Positions 17,883 to 26,431 of a stretch of DNA of 64,000 bases are shown in pieces. The number at the start of each line of letters is the position of its first letter. Positions within the stretch are counted from its first letter, which is position 1. The notes below the pieces were generated by a model. That model was not told the DNA's origin, did not search any database, and was given only the letters and a program-made list of their open reading frames with translations. Origin of the DNA: Rothia nasisuis. Lineage in GTDB: Bacteria > Actinomycetota > Actinomycetes > Actinomycetales > Micrococcaceae. The stretch covers positions 62,001-126,000 of the forward strand of contig NZ_CAKMSB010000006.1 in NCBI RefSeq assembly GCF_928381405.1, given 5' to 3'. The translations under genes and the position numbers were made by a program.

Positions 17883-18880
17883 TAGAGTAGCCCCTCAAAG
17901 GCAACGCCCAGCCCAATAGCTCCTACCGACCGCCCGCCACCAGTTATCGGCAAAGTTGTGCCCTCAACAGCGCGGTCGGCAAGCTTGCTCTCGAGGAAGC
18001 CCGCTGCCTGTAGTGCACGCACCGCCACCAGAGAAGCAGCCCGGTTGGAACCATCAAGCATTTTCAAGGCTACTGACGCGCCAGAGCGCAACCCTATAGC
18101 CAGTACGCCCTCGGCGCCCCGCTTGACCACGGCGCTCAGGGTTTCAGCCAGCACCGTATCTGAGCCGCCGGGGGCATGGACGTACTCGGGGTAGTCCACC
18201 ATGGCCGTTGCAACGGTAGCGGCGCGGGCATCGGCCTTGATATTTTCAACCGCTGAACCCAGGGTGGAGTAGGCACGGGCCAGCCCCACCAGCGAGGTGG
18301 CAACTACAGGTGCACCGCACCCGTCAACCGTCACGTGCTGGGGTGTTCCTCCCGTGAATTCCTCGACGGTCTGAAGCACCAGCTCTTGCAGGGGGTGGCC
18401 GGGCTCCAGATAGGTTTCGGTTGGCCACCCTGATTTGACGCAGCCCCACAGAAAGGCCGCGTGCTTACCTGAGCAGTTAAAGGCCAGGCGCTGTTTACCG
18501 TGCCCCGCTGTCACCAGGGCATGGTAACTGGGTTCATCTGCGGGCCAGGCCGGTGGGCAGAGCAGGGCATCAGCGGTTAGACCGGCCTCAGCCAGCACCG
18601 ACTGGGCCACCTTCATGTGCTCAAAAGACCCGGTATGTGAGCCGGCAGCCAGTGCAATCTGGGCCCCTTGTAGCTCGGCCCCCGCGTTCATCGAGGCAAT
18701 AGCCTGTAAGGGCTTGAGCGCTGAACGGGCATAAATAAGAGCCTCGGGAGCGCCGAAACTCAGGGCCGTAGAACCGTCGGGCGCCAGCACCACCAGCGAC
18801 CCTACATGCCGTGATTCGACAAAGTCGCCACGGATTACGACGGCCAGCTCTGCTGCCTGCTGCGCGGTAAAAGTCTGCAT
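17882..18880 (-). CDS. Asparaginase II family protein
   Basis: 332 residues matching the Asparaginase_II family. Conserved segments include [61 protein letters not shown] and [20 protein letters not shown]. Members are annotated as L-asparaginases or thiolase-like proteins; the activity of this one is not shown by sequence alone. It is the first gene of a leftward unit with the SCP-like gene. Confidence 0.88.
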   Translation of the reverse strand: MQTFTAQQAAELAVVIRGDFVESRHVGSLVVLAPDGSTALSFGAPEALIYARSALKPLQAIASMNAGAELQGAQIALAAGSHTGSFEHMKVAQSVLAEAGLTADALLCPPAWPADEPSYHALVTAGHGKQRLAFNCSGKHAAFLWGCVKSGWPTETYLEPGHPLQELVLQTVEEFTGGTPQHVTVDGCGAPVVATSLVGLARAYSTLGSAVENIKADARAATVATAMVDYPEYVHAPGGSDTVLAETLSAVVKRGAEGVLAIGLRSGASVALKMLDGSNRAASLVAVRALQAAGFLESKLADRAVEGTTLPITGGGRSVGAIGLGVAFEGLL

Positions 18881-18904
18881 GCCCTTCAGTTTAGCGGCAG
18901 AAAA

Positions 18905-18964
18905 GCCCGCATTTATTCTGATTTACCCGCAACTAGTTGCGGTGTTTTCAGAATAAATGCGGGC
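18905..18964. repeat. Dispersed palindrome, copy 1
   Basis: Arms GCCCGCATTTATTCTGA and TCAGAATAAATGCGGGC flank a centre containing CCGCAACTAGTTGCGG. It lies between the asparaginase start and the MMPL stop. The same core recurs at 22639 and 23833. Confidence 0.9.
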
Positions 18965-19012
18965 TAATGTTGTGCGTAGCCGGTGCCGCGGGTACCTGGG
19001 GGCGCTCTCTTC

Positions 19013-21748
19013 CTATTGGGCCTGAGTCTCGAGCTTGGTGCCCTCAACATCCAGGTCGGGTAGAACCCTATCGAGCCAGGCAGGTAGCCACCAGGCCTTT
19101 TCACCCAGCAGGTACATGAGCGCCGGAATCAGGGTCATGCGCACGACGAAGGCGTCGAAGAGCACACCGACCGCCAACACGAAGCCGATAGAGGCAATCA
19201 TGGGGTCACCCGAGAAGACGAAGCCGATAAAGACACCGGCCATAATCAGGGCAGCTGCGGTGACCACGCGAGCGCCGTGGTGGTAGCCCACAACAACCGA
19301 AGTCTTAGCCCCGCGGCCGTGTGAATAGGCCTCTCGCATGCCAGATACCAGGAAGAGCTGGTAGTCCATAGCCAGGCCGAAGAGAATACCCACTGCCAGA
19401 ATCGGCAGGAAGGCCAGCAGTGGGCCGGGGGTTGAAACGTTGAAGAGCTCAGCGGCCCAGCCCCACTGGAACACAGCCGTGGTCGCACCGAGAGCTGCCA
19501 GCAGGGAGAAGAGGAAGCCCAGGGTCGCGGTGACCGGTACCAGAATGGAGCGGAAGACCAGAATCAGCACCAGCAGCGACAGTCCCATGACCAGGGCAAC
19601 ATAGAGGGGCAGAACATCTGCCAGGTTCTGGGCGATATCAACGGCCATAGCGGTCTGACCGGTGACGCCGAAGGTCACCTCACCGTTGTCGGTTGAGACA
19701 GTCAAATCACGCAGAGTGTGTACCAGGTTAGTGGTTGACTCGGCGTTGGGGCCCTCACCGGGAATCACCTGGTAGAGCAGGGCAGAGTTATCATCAGAAA
19801 TCATGGCGGGAACGACCGCTGAGACGTCGCCTTGTTCCAGCAGATTCTGACCCACTTCAACCTGCAAGGCCTTAGCCTGCTCCTCGGTCGTTCCCTCGGG
19901 TAGGCGGGCTGCCACCACGATGGGGCCGTTCTGGCCCTCACCGAAGTTCTCAGCGACGGTGGTGTAGGAGATGTAGGCAGCAGAATCAGTCGGCTGAGAA
20001 GCGCCGGTCGGTAGACCCAGACGCATATCGGTCACCGGTAGAGCCACAGCGCCCAGGGCAAGCACTACAGCCGCAACGGTAGCGAGCGGCTTCTTGAGAA
20101 CCAGGCCAATCCAGCCACGACGGGCTTCTTCGTGGTCAGCCGCCGCCCGCTTAGCCTCTGCTCGAATAGCAACTGCCTGAGCATCGTCCCCACTGGCTGC
20201 CTGTGCACCAGCCGCAATTTTCGCCCGCTGCTTTTTACTCAGGATGCGCTCGCCCAGCAGAGACATCACAGCGGGGGAGAGGGTGGTGGCTACCGCCACG
20301 GCAACCGCAACCGCAAAGGCTCCAGCATTACCCATCACGCCCAGGAAGGGAATACCCACGACGTTCAGACCCAGCAGGGCGATAATGACGGTAGCGCCTG
20401 CGAAGAAGACCGCGCCGCCGGAAGTGCCGGTTGCTAGGGCAATAGACTCCTTTACACCCATGCCCTTAGCCAGGTTAGTGCGATGCCGGTTCAGAATGAA
20501 GAGGGTGTAGTCGATACCCACAGCCAGACCCAACATGGTGCCCAGGGTTGGGGTGGTCGAGGTCATGTCGACAACACTGGAAAGCGATAGGACGGCCAAG
20601 GCAGAGATACCCACGCCGATTACCGCCATAATAATCGGCAGACCGGCTGCTACCAGGGTGCCAAGCATGAGAAGGAGGATGATAAAGGCAATGCCGATAC
20701 CGATAATCTCCGCGGTTGCATTCATATGGGGCTCAACGCCCTGCATGTACTGGTCGTAGGTGACGGTCAGGCCGCTATCTGCCAGTACATCAAGCTTCTG
20801 CTGGGTTGCTTGAAGGGTCTCAGCAGGAATAGAACCGGTCTCAGCATCGAAGGTAACAGAGACGATAGCGGTGGAGTTATCCTCAGAAATCGCAATACTG
20901 CTCTGGGACATCTCCAACAGGGCGGCGTTCTGCTCAAGGGTGCTCTTGCCGCTCTCTACCTGGGAGCGGGATTCTTCGAGCTGGGTAAGGCCGTCCTCGT
21001 AGTCGGCACGCCCCTGGTCAAGCTGAGCCTGGGCTTCATCGAGCTGGGCACGACCCTGGTTGAGCTGTTCAGCGGTCGCATCCAGCTGAGCCCGCTGAGC
21101 ATCCAGCTGGGCCTGCTGGCCGTCGAGCTCACCGAAAGTTTCCGGCGGTGCTCCCTCACCCTCAAGACGGGTGCGGGCCTCGTTCAGCTGATTCTGGGCG
21201 TCCTCAAGCTGGGCGTAGCCCTCATCAAGCTGCTGCTGGCCTGAATCTAGCTCAGCACGGCGAGAATCAAGCTCGGCCTGCCCCGAATCCAACTGAGCCT
21301 TGGCCTCATCAAGCTGGGCCTGGCCGTCCGCTATCTGCTGCTCGCCGCTGGCCAGCTCGGCCTGCCCAGCATTAAGCTGGGTCTGGCCGTCCGCAAGCTG
21401 CTGAGCAATAGCAAAGGGGTCGCTGACGGTATCGACACCCTCAACGCCCTCAGCCTCAGCAACGGCACCGGCTACAGCAGCTTTTTGTTCGTCGGTGAAG
21501 GCTGAACCGTTCTCGGTCTGTAAGATGGCAGAGCCGGTGCCCGCATTGAGATTCAGGTTGAAGGTGTCGGTGAGCTCTTCCTGAACCAGCTGCGCCTCGG
21601 TGCCAGGAATGGTAATAGAATCGGTCAGTTCACCCTTAAAGGATGCGTAAGCGCCGCCAGCCAGCGCAATGACCAGCGCCCAGATGCCGATGACGGCCCA
21701 GGCACGGCGAGCTGCGAAGCTACCGACTTTGTAGAGGAATTCAGACAT
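19013..21748 (-). CDS. MMPL/RND family transporter with extended coiled-coil domain
   Basis: A 911-residue inner-membrane transporter of the MMPL class. The N-terminal helix (about 15-35) is followed by an extracytoplasmic domain whose residues about 110-270 consist of repeating Gln/Leu/Asp-rich heptads (QLDSGQAEL, QLDEAQAQL). Then come five-to-six helices, a second domain after about 555 (LPTGASQPTDSAAYISYTTVAENFGEGQNGPIVV), and six C-terminal helices with AVGILFGLAMDYQLFLVSGMRE, the MMPL motif with the proton-relay region. It begins 38 bases after the TetR gene, so it should share its promoter and be induced by whatever ligand that regulator binds. Substrate unknown; drug or lipid export is likely. 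Confidence 0.93.
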   Translation of the reverse strand: MSEFLYKVGSFAARRAWAVIGIWALVIALAGGAYASFKGELTDSITIPGTEAQLVQEELTDTFNLNLNAGTGSAILQTENGSAFTDEQKAAVAGAVAEAEGVEGVDTVSDPFAIAQQLADGQTQLNAGQAELASGEQQIADGQAQLDEAKAQLDSGQAELDSRRAELDSGQQQLDEGYAQLEDAQNQLNEARTRLEGEGAPPETFGELDGQQAQLDAQRAQLDATAEQLNQGRAQLDEAQAQLDQGRADYEDGLTQLEESRSQVESGKSTLEQNAALLEMSQSSIAISEDNSTAIVSVTFDAETGSIPAETLQATQQKLDVLADSGLTVTYDQYMQGVEPHMNATAEIIGIGIAFIILLLMLGTLVAAGLPIIMAVIGVGISALAVLSLSSVVDMTSTTPTLGTMLGLAVGIDYTLFILNRHRTNLAKGMGVKESIALATGTSGGAVFFAGATVIIALLGLNVVGIPFLGVMGNAGAFAVAVAVAVATTLSPAVMSLLGERILSKKQRAKIAAGAQAASGDDAQAVAIRAEAKRAAADHEEARRGWIGLVLKKPLATVAAVVLALGAVALPVTDMRLGLPTGASQPTDSAAYISYTTVAENFGEGQNGPIVVAARLPEGTTEEQAKALQVEVGQNLLEQGDVSAVVPAMISDDNSALLYQVIPGEGPNAESTTNLVHTLRDLTVSTDNGEVTFGVTGQTAMAVDIAQNLADVLPLYVALVMGLSLLVLILVFRSILVPVTATLGFLFSLLAALGATTAVFQWGWAAELFNVSTPGPLLAFLPILAVGILFGLAMDYQLFLVSGMREAYSHGRGAKTSVVVGYHHGARVVTAAALIMAGVFIGFVFSGDPMIASIGFVLAVGVLFDAFVVRMTLIPALMYLLGEKAWWLPAWLDRVLPDLDVEGTKLETQAQ

Positions 21749-21786
21749 GCTCTGCCGGTTTCCCTTTCGCGTAGTTGTATTTTCTC

Positions 21787-22494
21787 TTAGGTGGTCTGAT
21801 CTGCGGCAACGCTGCCGTCAGCTGTAAATACCGGGGTGCCTGCGGCTACCTGGTCAATGTAGGCATGGATATAAGGCACAAACATATGGGGCTTGATAGT
21901 GAACGGCACAGAAAAGCCCTTAAAAATGCTGGCGTCAACGTCCTGGGCAAAGCGCACCCAGCCAATCATGTAGGCCGTCATCAGGTTGTGAATCAGCAAC
22001 CCTAACGCTAAAACCTGGTCAACGGAGAGTGTGGGGTAGAGCCGGTTCATCTCGTTGAAAAGAGTGTTGCCGATGTCGTCCAGGGTTAGCCTGACTTCTC
22101 TAGCTACTAGTTCAAATTCGTCATGGCCCAGAGCTGCTGCCAGAGTCATAAAGCGGATAATACTCTGCTGTGAGCGGTGATTCTCTATGGCATCGTGAAA
22201 ATGCTGAACGAGAGCGCGGGGGAGCTCTTCTGCCGGTAGGTTCTGGGGCAGGGGCGGCTCATCGATACAGGGCTCCAGGTGGGTTGCTAGCTGGTGGGTA
22301 AGAGCGTCCTCAAGTTTTTTAAAGTGGTTGAAGACGGTGCGCTCTGAGACCCCTGCCTGCTCTGCTAGGGCAGAGGCGGTTAGTCCTGCCCGCCCGCTGG
22401 TGAGCACAATATGTTCGGCTGCTGAGGCAATTTTATTTTTAGAAGCGGTTGAGCGCGCTCTGCGCTGGTCCGGAGGGGGAATATTTTTCAGCAT
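21787..22494 (-). CDS. TetR family transcriptional regulator
   Basis: 235 residues from the ATG at 22494. The helix-turn-helix is GLTASALAEQAGVSERTVFNHFKKLEDAL at about 35-62; the rest is an all-helical ligand domain. A longer ORF extends to 22647 but reads as low-complexity Pro-rich sequence, and the palindromic operator at 22502 lies inside it, so the shorter start is chosen. There is no clear ribosome binding site, so translation may be leaderless. It heads a two-gene operon with the MMPL transporter, which it most likely represses together with itself. Confidence 0.88.
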   Translation of the reverse strand: MLKNIPPPDQRRARSTASKNKIASAAEHIVLTSGRAGLTASALAEQAGVSERTVFNHFKKLEDALTHQLATHLEPCIDEPPLPQNLPAEELPRALVQHFHDAIENHRSQQSIIRFMTLAAALGHDEFELVAREVRLTLDDIGNTLFNEMNRLYPTLSVDQVLALGLLIHNLMTAYMIGWVRFAQDVDASIFKGFSVPFTIKPHMFVPYIHAYIDQVAAGTPVFTADGSVAADQTT

Positions 22495-22501
22495 ATATTT
22501 A

Positions 22502-22527
22502 CAGTAACTGCAATATTGCAGGAACTG
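22502..22527. promoter_or_regulatory. Palindromic operator before the tetR-mmpL operon
   Basis: 26-bp near-palindrome with perfect core TGCAATATTGCA and outer CAGT/ACTG halves, 8 bases upstream of the TetR start. Position and symmetry suit autorepression. Confidence 0.65.
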
Positions 22528-22638
22528 CAAATAGTTGGTGTGTGGGGTTAGGCACGGAGGGGAGGGTGGATGGTTGGGTGCAAGAGGGCGGTTAGGTACG
22601 AGTGATTGGGTGGAGATTTGAGTGCGGCCGGTACGAGG

Positions 22639-22700
22639 TTTCCGCATTTATTCTGATTTACCCGCAACTAGTTGCGGAGTTTTCAGAATAAATGCGGAAA
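22639..22700. repeat. Dispersed palindrome, copy 2
   Basis: Arms TTTCCGCATTTATTCTGA and TCAGAATAAATGCGGAAA around CCGCAACTAGTTGCGG. It lies between the AbiEi-like gene stop and the TetR promoter, and may terminate the former. Confidence 0.9.
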
Positions 22701-22710
22701 GAATCGAGGG

Positions 22711-23634
22711 TCACCTCTCCAGCCTCTTCACCCCAGAACGCATGAGACGGTGAAGAACAACCTGAGGCTTATTCATCAGGTCATCCCAGGTGGCCCGAAC
22801 TACCGTCCATCCCGTGAGCTCAAGAGAACGCTGCCGCAAGGCGTCCCTGCGCAGCTGTTCCTCCGTCGGGCGGTAGGCGCCGTAATATTTGTGCAAACCG
22901 TCGACCTCCAACAGAAGTTTCAATGACTCCCACGCAAAATCTGCTCGGTGCACCCTGCCATTATGAGTTCTAATTTCCAGCTGTTGACGAGGGCGTTCGA
23001 GGTTATACTGCACAATTCTGAGCATCGCTAAGGATTCAAGAGGCGATTCAGTCAGAACGCTCATTGACTCGGCGATAAGAGAAAAACTATTTGTTCCATA
23101 ACCACTGGTGCTCTTGAGCTGGGTGTGCACATCTTGATAATTCACATGAGCCCGGTGCAGGAAATAGTCTGTAATCGCCAAGGCTTGGACTACAGGCAGA
23201 GTACGGGCACAATCAAGAATGGTCGTTAGCGGATCTGTTACCGAAAAACCACCTATCAGGTAGGCTGAAGCACACACCTCTGACCTGCAACTATGGTACT
23301 TGACCTGGCTGTGGTGCCGATGATTAGAACGAGGAAGGGACAGCTCAACTTTTGGGGGTAGCCCAAGGAGCGGGGCGCCCCACATCAGCGCAGCAGAGGC
23401 ATGACTGAGCACTGCCTGCCGATGAGACATCGCGAGCGCTACAGTTACAGCAATACACCGCTCTTCAGGTGTCAACTGCCGGCCTTCTGATGCTGAGATG
23501 TAGACACCCCGTGTGAGCCTAATGAGCTCACCTCTTCGGCACATAGCACCAATGAGGTTTTTGCTGAACCCTTCGAGATTGAGCTGTTGAGATGTTTTTA
23601 CCTTCGCAGCGATGCGTTCGATTCTGTCGTGCAT
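22711..23634 (-). CDS. AbiEi-like antitoxin N-domain / DUF559 endonuclease-like protein
   Basis: 307 residues. The N-terminus (about 10-60) resembles the winged-helix AbiEi antitoxin domain (FSKNLIGAMCRRGELIRLTRGVYI). The C-terminus (about 210-300) resembles DUF559/Vsr-like nuclease folds: VHRADFAWESLKLLLEVDG, then RRDALRQRSLELTGWTVVRATWDDL. Such proteins are common single genes in actinobacteria; no AbiEii toxin gene is adjacent, so it is not an obvious toxin-antitoxin pair. The ATG at 23634 is preferred over an upstream TTG at 23670. Confidence 0.82.
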   Translation of the reverse strand: MHDRIERIAAKVKTSQQLNLEGFSKNLIGAMCRRGELIRLTRGVYISASEGRQLTPEERCIAVTVALAMSHRQAVLSHASAALMWGAPLLGLPPKVELSLPRSNHRHHSQVKYHSCRSEVCASAYLIGGFSVTDPLTTILDCARTLPVVQALAITDYFLHRAHVNYQDVHTQLKSTSGYGTNSFSLIAESMSVLTESPLESLAMLRIVQYNLERPRQQLEIRTHNGRVHRADFAWESLKLLLEVDGLHKYYGAYRPTEEQLRRDALRQRSLELTGWTVVRATWDDLMNKPQVVLHRLMRSGVKRLER

Positions 23635-24060
23635 GGGGCTACTGTTGCAGAGTAGCCGCCTGCGACTCAAGTACTATTTTTAAACCTGTGGATAACTTTC
23701 CTTATCACTTGTCATACCGCAGTTTAATAACGACAATAAAATCGCAACAGAAGGTCACAGTTACACCCTCCCTGTGGATAACACGAACGAAAACACCTTG
23801 CCGCATATACAGAAGCCGCCACGGGCATCCGCCTTTCCGCATTTATTCTGATTTACCCGCAACTAGTTGCGGGTAAATCAGAATAAATGCGGAAAGTGTG
23901 GGCGAAGGCTACGAGTGAAGCAGGTACGGACGCCGCTGCCCCTTATCTTGCCTTGGGGCTGGGAGGTGCGCTGTGGCGTCCGCAAAAAATCTATCGGCAA
24001 AAAGTGCCCACGCTGAGGTAAAAACTCATCAAACCATGGCCTTGCCGGTAGCCTGAAAGA
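23635..24060. other. Divergent intergenic region with two DnaA-box matches
   Basis: 426 bases between the AbiEi-like gene and purD. It holds two exact TGTGGATAA boxes (23687-23695 and 23773-23781, same orientation) around an AT-rich segment, and palindrome copy 3 at 23833. The purD promoter should lie in 23897-24050; I see no strong match. Confidence 0.6.
23833..23896. repeat. Dispersed palindrome, copy 3 (perfect 64-bp)
   Basis: A perfect palindrome centred on AACTAGTT, with arms beginning CTTTCCGCATTTATTCTGA. Unlike copies 1 and 2, the inner right arm GGGTAAATC matches the left arm exactly. Confidence 0.92.
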
Positions 24061-25350
24061 ATGAAGGTTTTGGTACTGGGCCCTGGTGGTCGTGAACACG
24101 CAATTATTCGCGCTCTTCTCAAAGATCCGGCTGTGACCGAGGTGCACTCAGCGCCGGGCAACGCCGGTATCGCTCAAGACGTTCCTACGCACGCCACAGA
24201 CGCGAACAGCCCTGAGGCTGCCGTGGCACTGGCCACTGAACTAGCCGTTGACCTCGTCGTCATCGGCCCCGAAGCCCCCCTGGTGGCGGGCGTGTCGGAT
24301 GCCCTGCGCGATGCGGGATTCGCGGTCTTTGGCCCCTCCAAGCAGGCCGCCCTGCTTGAAGCTTCCAAGGCTTTTGCTAAAGAGGTTATGGCCTCAGCTA
24401 ACGTTCCCACCGCTATGGCCCGCGTAGCAGCCAGCCGTCAAGAAGCTGAAACCGCACTAGCTACCTTTGGCGCCCCCTATGTGGTCAAGGACGACGGCCT
24501 GGCAGCCGGTAAGGGCGTTGTGGTAACCGATGATTACGAGGCCGCTCTGGCCCACGCCGAAACCTGCTTTGCAGCCGGCGGCTCTGTGGTCATTGAAGAG
24601 TTCCTGGAGGGCCCCGAAGTCTCTCTCTTTGTTATCTCAGATGGGGCTACCTGCCTGCCCCTCTCGCCTGCCCAAGATTTCAAACGCATCTATGACAATG
24701 ACGAAGGCCCCAACACCGGCGGCATGGGAGCCTACACGCCCCTGCCCTGGTTACCTGAAGGCTTCATAGAAGACGTCATTGAGCGTGTAGCCCAGCCCAC
24801 AATTGACGAGATGGCCCGCCGGGGCACCCCCTTTGTCGGTGTGCTCTACTGTGGTCTGGCTGCGACCAGCCGCGGGATCCGCGTGATTGAGTTCAACGCC
24901 CGCTTTGGTGATCCCGAAACCCAGGCCGTGTTGGCGCGCCTGCGCACCCCACTCGGCGGCGTCCTTCTGGCAGCTGCTCAAGGGGACCTACCCGCAGGCT
25001 TAACCCTTGACTGGGATCCCCGCTCCGCTGTGGACGTGGTGATGGCCGCTGAGAACTACCCCGAAGCCCCGCGCAGGGGGGACGCTATTACCGGCCTTGA
25101 GGTTGCTAACGCGCTCGAGGACGTCCACGTAGATCACGCCGGAACCGCCCTTGAAGGTGACTCTATCGTCACCGCAGGGGGGCGTGTGCTCGCTGTCGTC
25201 GCGCTCGGAGGCACCCTGGCGGAGGCTCGCACCGCAGCCTATGAGGGCGTCAGAGCCATTAGCTGGGAAGGCTGCCAGCACCGCACCGACATCGCTCTCG
25301 CCGCCGCAGAAAATCGCATCACAATCCCAACCCAGAACCCATCTCTGTGA
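24061..25350 (+). CDS. purD: Phosphoribosylamine-glycine ligase (GAR synthetase)
   Basis: ATP-dependent ligation of glycine to phosphoribosylamine, the step after PurF. 429 residues, full length. Signatures: [17 protein letters not shown] at the start, [37 protein letters not shown], the ATP-grasp segment [17 protein letters not shown] and [17 protein letters not shown]. purC follows after 70 bases in the same direction. The GAR synthetase and SAICAR synthetase genes run opposite to purF-purM. Confidence 0.97.
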   Translation: MKVLVLGPGGREHAIIRALLKDPAVTEVHSAPGNAGIAQDVPTHATDANSPEAAVALATELAVDLVVIGPEAPLVAGVSDALRDAGFAVFGPSKQAALLEASKAFAKEVMASANVPTAMARVAASRQEAETALATFGAPYVVKDDGLAAGKGVVVTDDYEAALAHAETCFAAGGSVVIEEFLEGPEVSLFVISDGATCLPLSPAQDFKRIYDNDEGPNTGGMGAYTPLPWLPEGFIEDVIERVAQPTIDEMARRGTPFVGVLYCGLAATSRGIRVIEFNARFGDPETQAVLARLRTPLGGVLLAAAQGDLPAGLTLDWDPRSAVDVVMAAENYPEAPRRGDAITGLEVANALEDVHVDHAGTALEGDSIVTAGGRVLAVVALGGTLAEARTAAYEGVRAISWEGCQHRTDIALAAAENRITIPTQNPSL

Positions 25351-25420
25351 CTGCCCACCGATACGCCGCGTAGGCAGTCACTGGGACCGTCACCCCATTG
25401 CCACCCCCAGGAGAAGCACC

Positions 25421-26341
25421 ATGACTCATCCCCCCGCCGAGATTCCCGGCTGGAAGCACGTATATTCCGGTAAGGTTCGTGACCTTTACATCCCGAGCGA
25501 AGATACCCAAGACGCCACCGGCCTTAACCTGAAAGATGACGCTGAGCTACGCGCCGGTTCGGTCATGGTGGTCGCCACCGACCGCATCAGCGCTTTCGAT
25601 CAGGTGCTACCTACCGAAATTCCTGACAAGGGTAAGATTCTGACCCAGATGTCGCTGTGGTGGTTCGATCAGCTCAAAGGTGTACCTAACCACGTGCTCT
25701 CCACCGACGTGCCCGAGGTTGTGGCTGGCCGTGCCATGATCTGTAAGTCTCTCAACATGTTCCCTGTGGAGTGCATTGTGCGCGGCTACCTGACCGGTTC
25801 GGGTCTGGCTTCTTACCAGAAGACCGGGAAGGTCAACGAATACACCCTGCCTGCTGGCCTGGTGGACGGTTCCCGTCTGCAGCCTGCGCTTTTCACCCCC
25901 ACCGGTAAGGCCGAGGTGGGGGAGCACGATGAGCCCATCACCCGTGAAGAGCTCGACGCTGAGGTGGGAGAGGCTATCGCCGATCGCTTACAGGAGCTGA
26001 CCCTCTACGTCTATGAGACTGCCGAGAGGATCGCCAGGGAGCGCGGCATCATTCTGGCAGATACCAAGATTGAGTTTGGCACCGACTCCTACCGGGGTGA
26101 AATTACACTGGGCGATGAGGTGCTGACCCCCGATTCCTCCCGCTTTTGGGATGCGAACGATTATCAGCCGGGCCGCCCCCAGCCGTCCTTCGATAAGCAG
26201 TATGTGCGCAATTGGCTTAGGGGCGATGAGTCGGGGTGGGACGGTGCCGGCCCTGTGCCCGAGCTCCCCGCTGAGGTGGTTGAGAAGACCCGCGCACGCT
26301 ACCTAGAGGCTTACGAACGCTTGACCGGGCAGACGTTCTAG
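25421..26341 (+). CDS. purC: Phosphoribosylaminoimidazole-succinocarboxamide synthase (SAICAR synthetase)
   Basis: Joins CAIR and aspartate using ATP. 306 residues, the length usual for the actinobacterial/yeast-type enzyme. Start ATG at 25421 follows AGGAG by 7 bases; the longer upstream ORF overlaps purD and is not supported. Motifs: YSGKVRDLYIP, VATDRISAFDQVLPTEIPDKG, ECIVRGYLTGSG, and LADTKIEFG. It probably forms an operon with purD and is closed by the terminator at 26372. Confidence 0.96.
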   Translation: MTHPPAEIPGWKHVYSGKVRDLYIPSEDTQDATGLNLKDDAELRAGSVMVVATDRISAFDQVLPTEIPDKGKILTQMSLWWFDQLKGVPNHVLSTDVPEVVAGRAMICKSLNMFPVECIVRGYLTGSGLASYQKTGKVNEYTLPAGLVDGSRLQPALFTPTGKAEVGEHDEPITREELDAEVGEAIADRLQELTLYVYETAERIARERGIILADTKIEFGTDSYRGEITLGDEVLTPDSSRFWDANDYQPGRPQPSFDKQYVRNWLRGDESGWDGAGPVPELPAEVVEKTRARYLEAYERLTGQTF

Positions 26342-26371
26342 CCCCGGCCCCGCCGGGTGACAATAAGGTGT

Positions 26372-26413
26372 GATGCAGGAGGCCCCGTCATGTGTGACGG
26401 GGCCTCCTGCATC
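26372..26413. terminator. Bidirectional terminator between purC and the GntR gene
   Basis: An 18-bp perfect stem (GATGCAGGAGGCCCCGTC paired with its complement) and a 6-base loop between two convergent genes. Confidence 0.85.
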
Positions 26414-26431
26414 AGGGTGTGAGGTGTGCGA

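Noticed and set aside
20726-21244. Rightward ORF opposite the MMPL coiled-coil region
   Set aside because: Antisense of a periodic coding repeat, which keeps the opposite frame open; no support as a gene.
22764-22780. GGCTTATTCATCAGG match to the arms of the 9301 element
   Set aside because: It lies within the DUF559 coding region (encoding DLMNKPQ) without a partner arm, so coincidence is likelier.
22711-23634. Complete AbiE toxin-antitoxin system
   Set aside because: No nucleotidyltransferase (AbiEii) gene is adjacent.
23687-23781. Chromosome origin
   Set aside because: Two DnaA boxes only, with no dnaA, dnaN, rpmH or parAB nearby.
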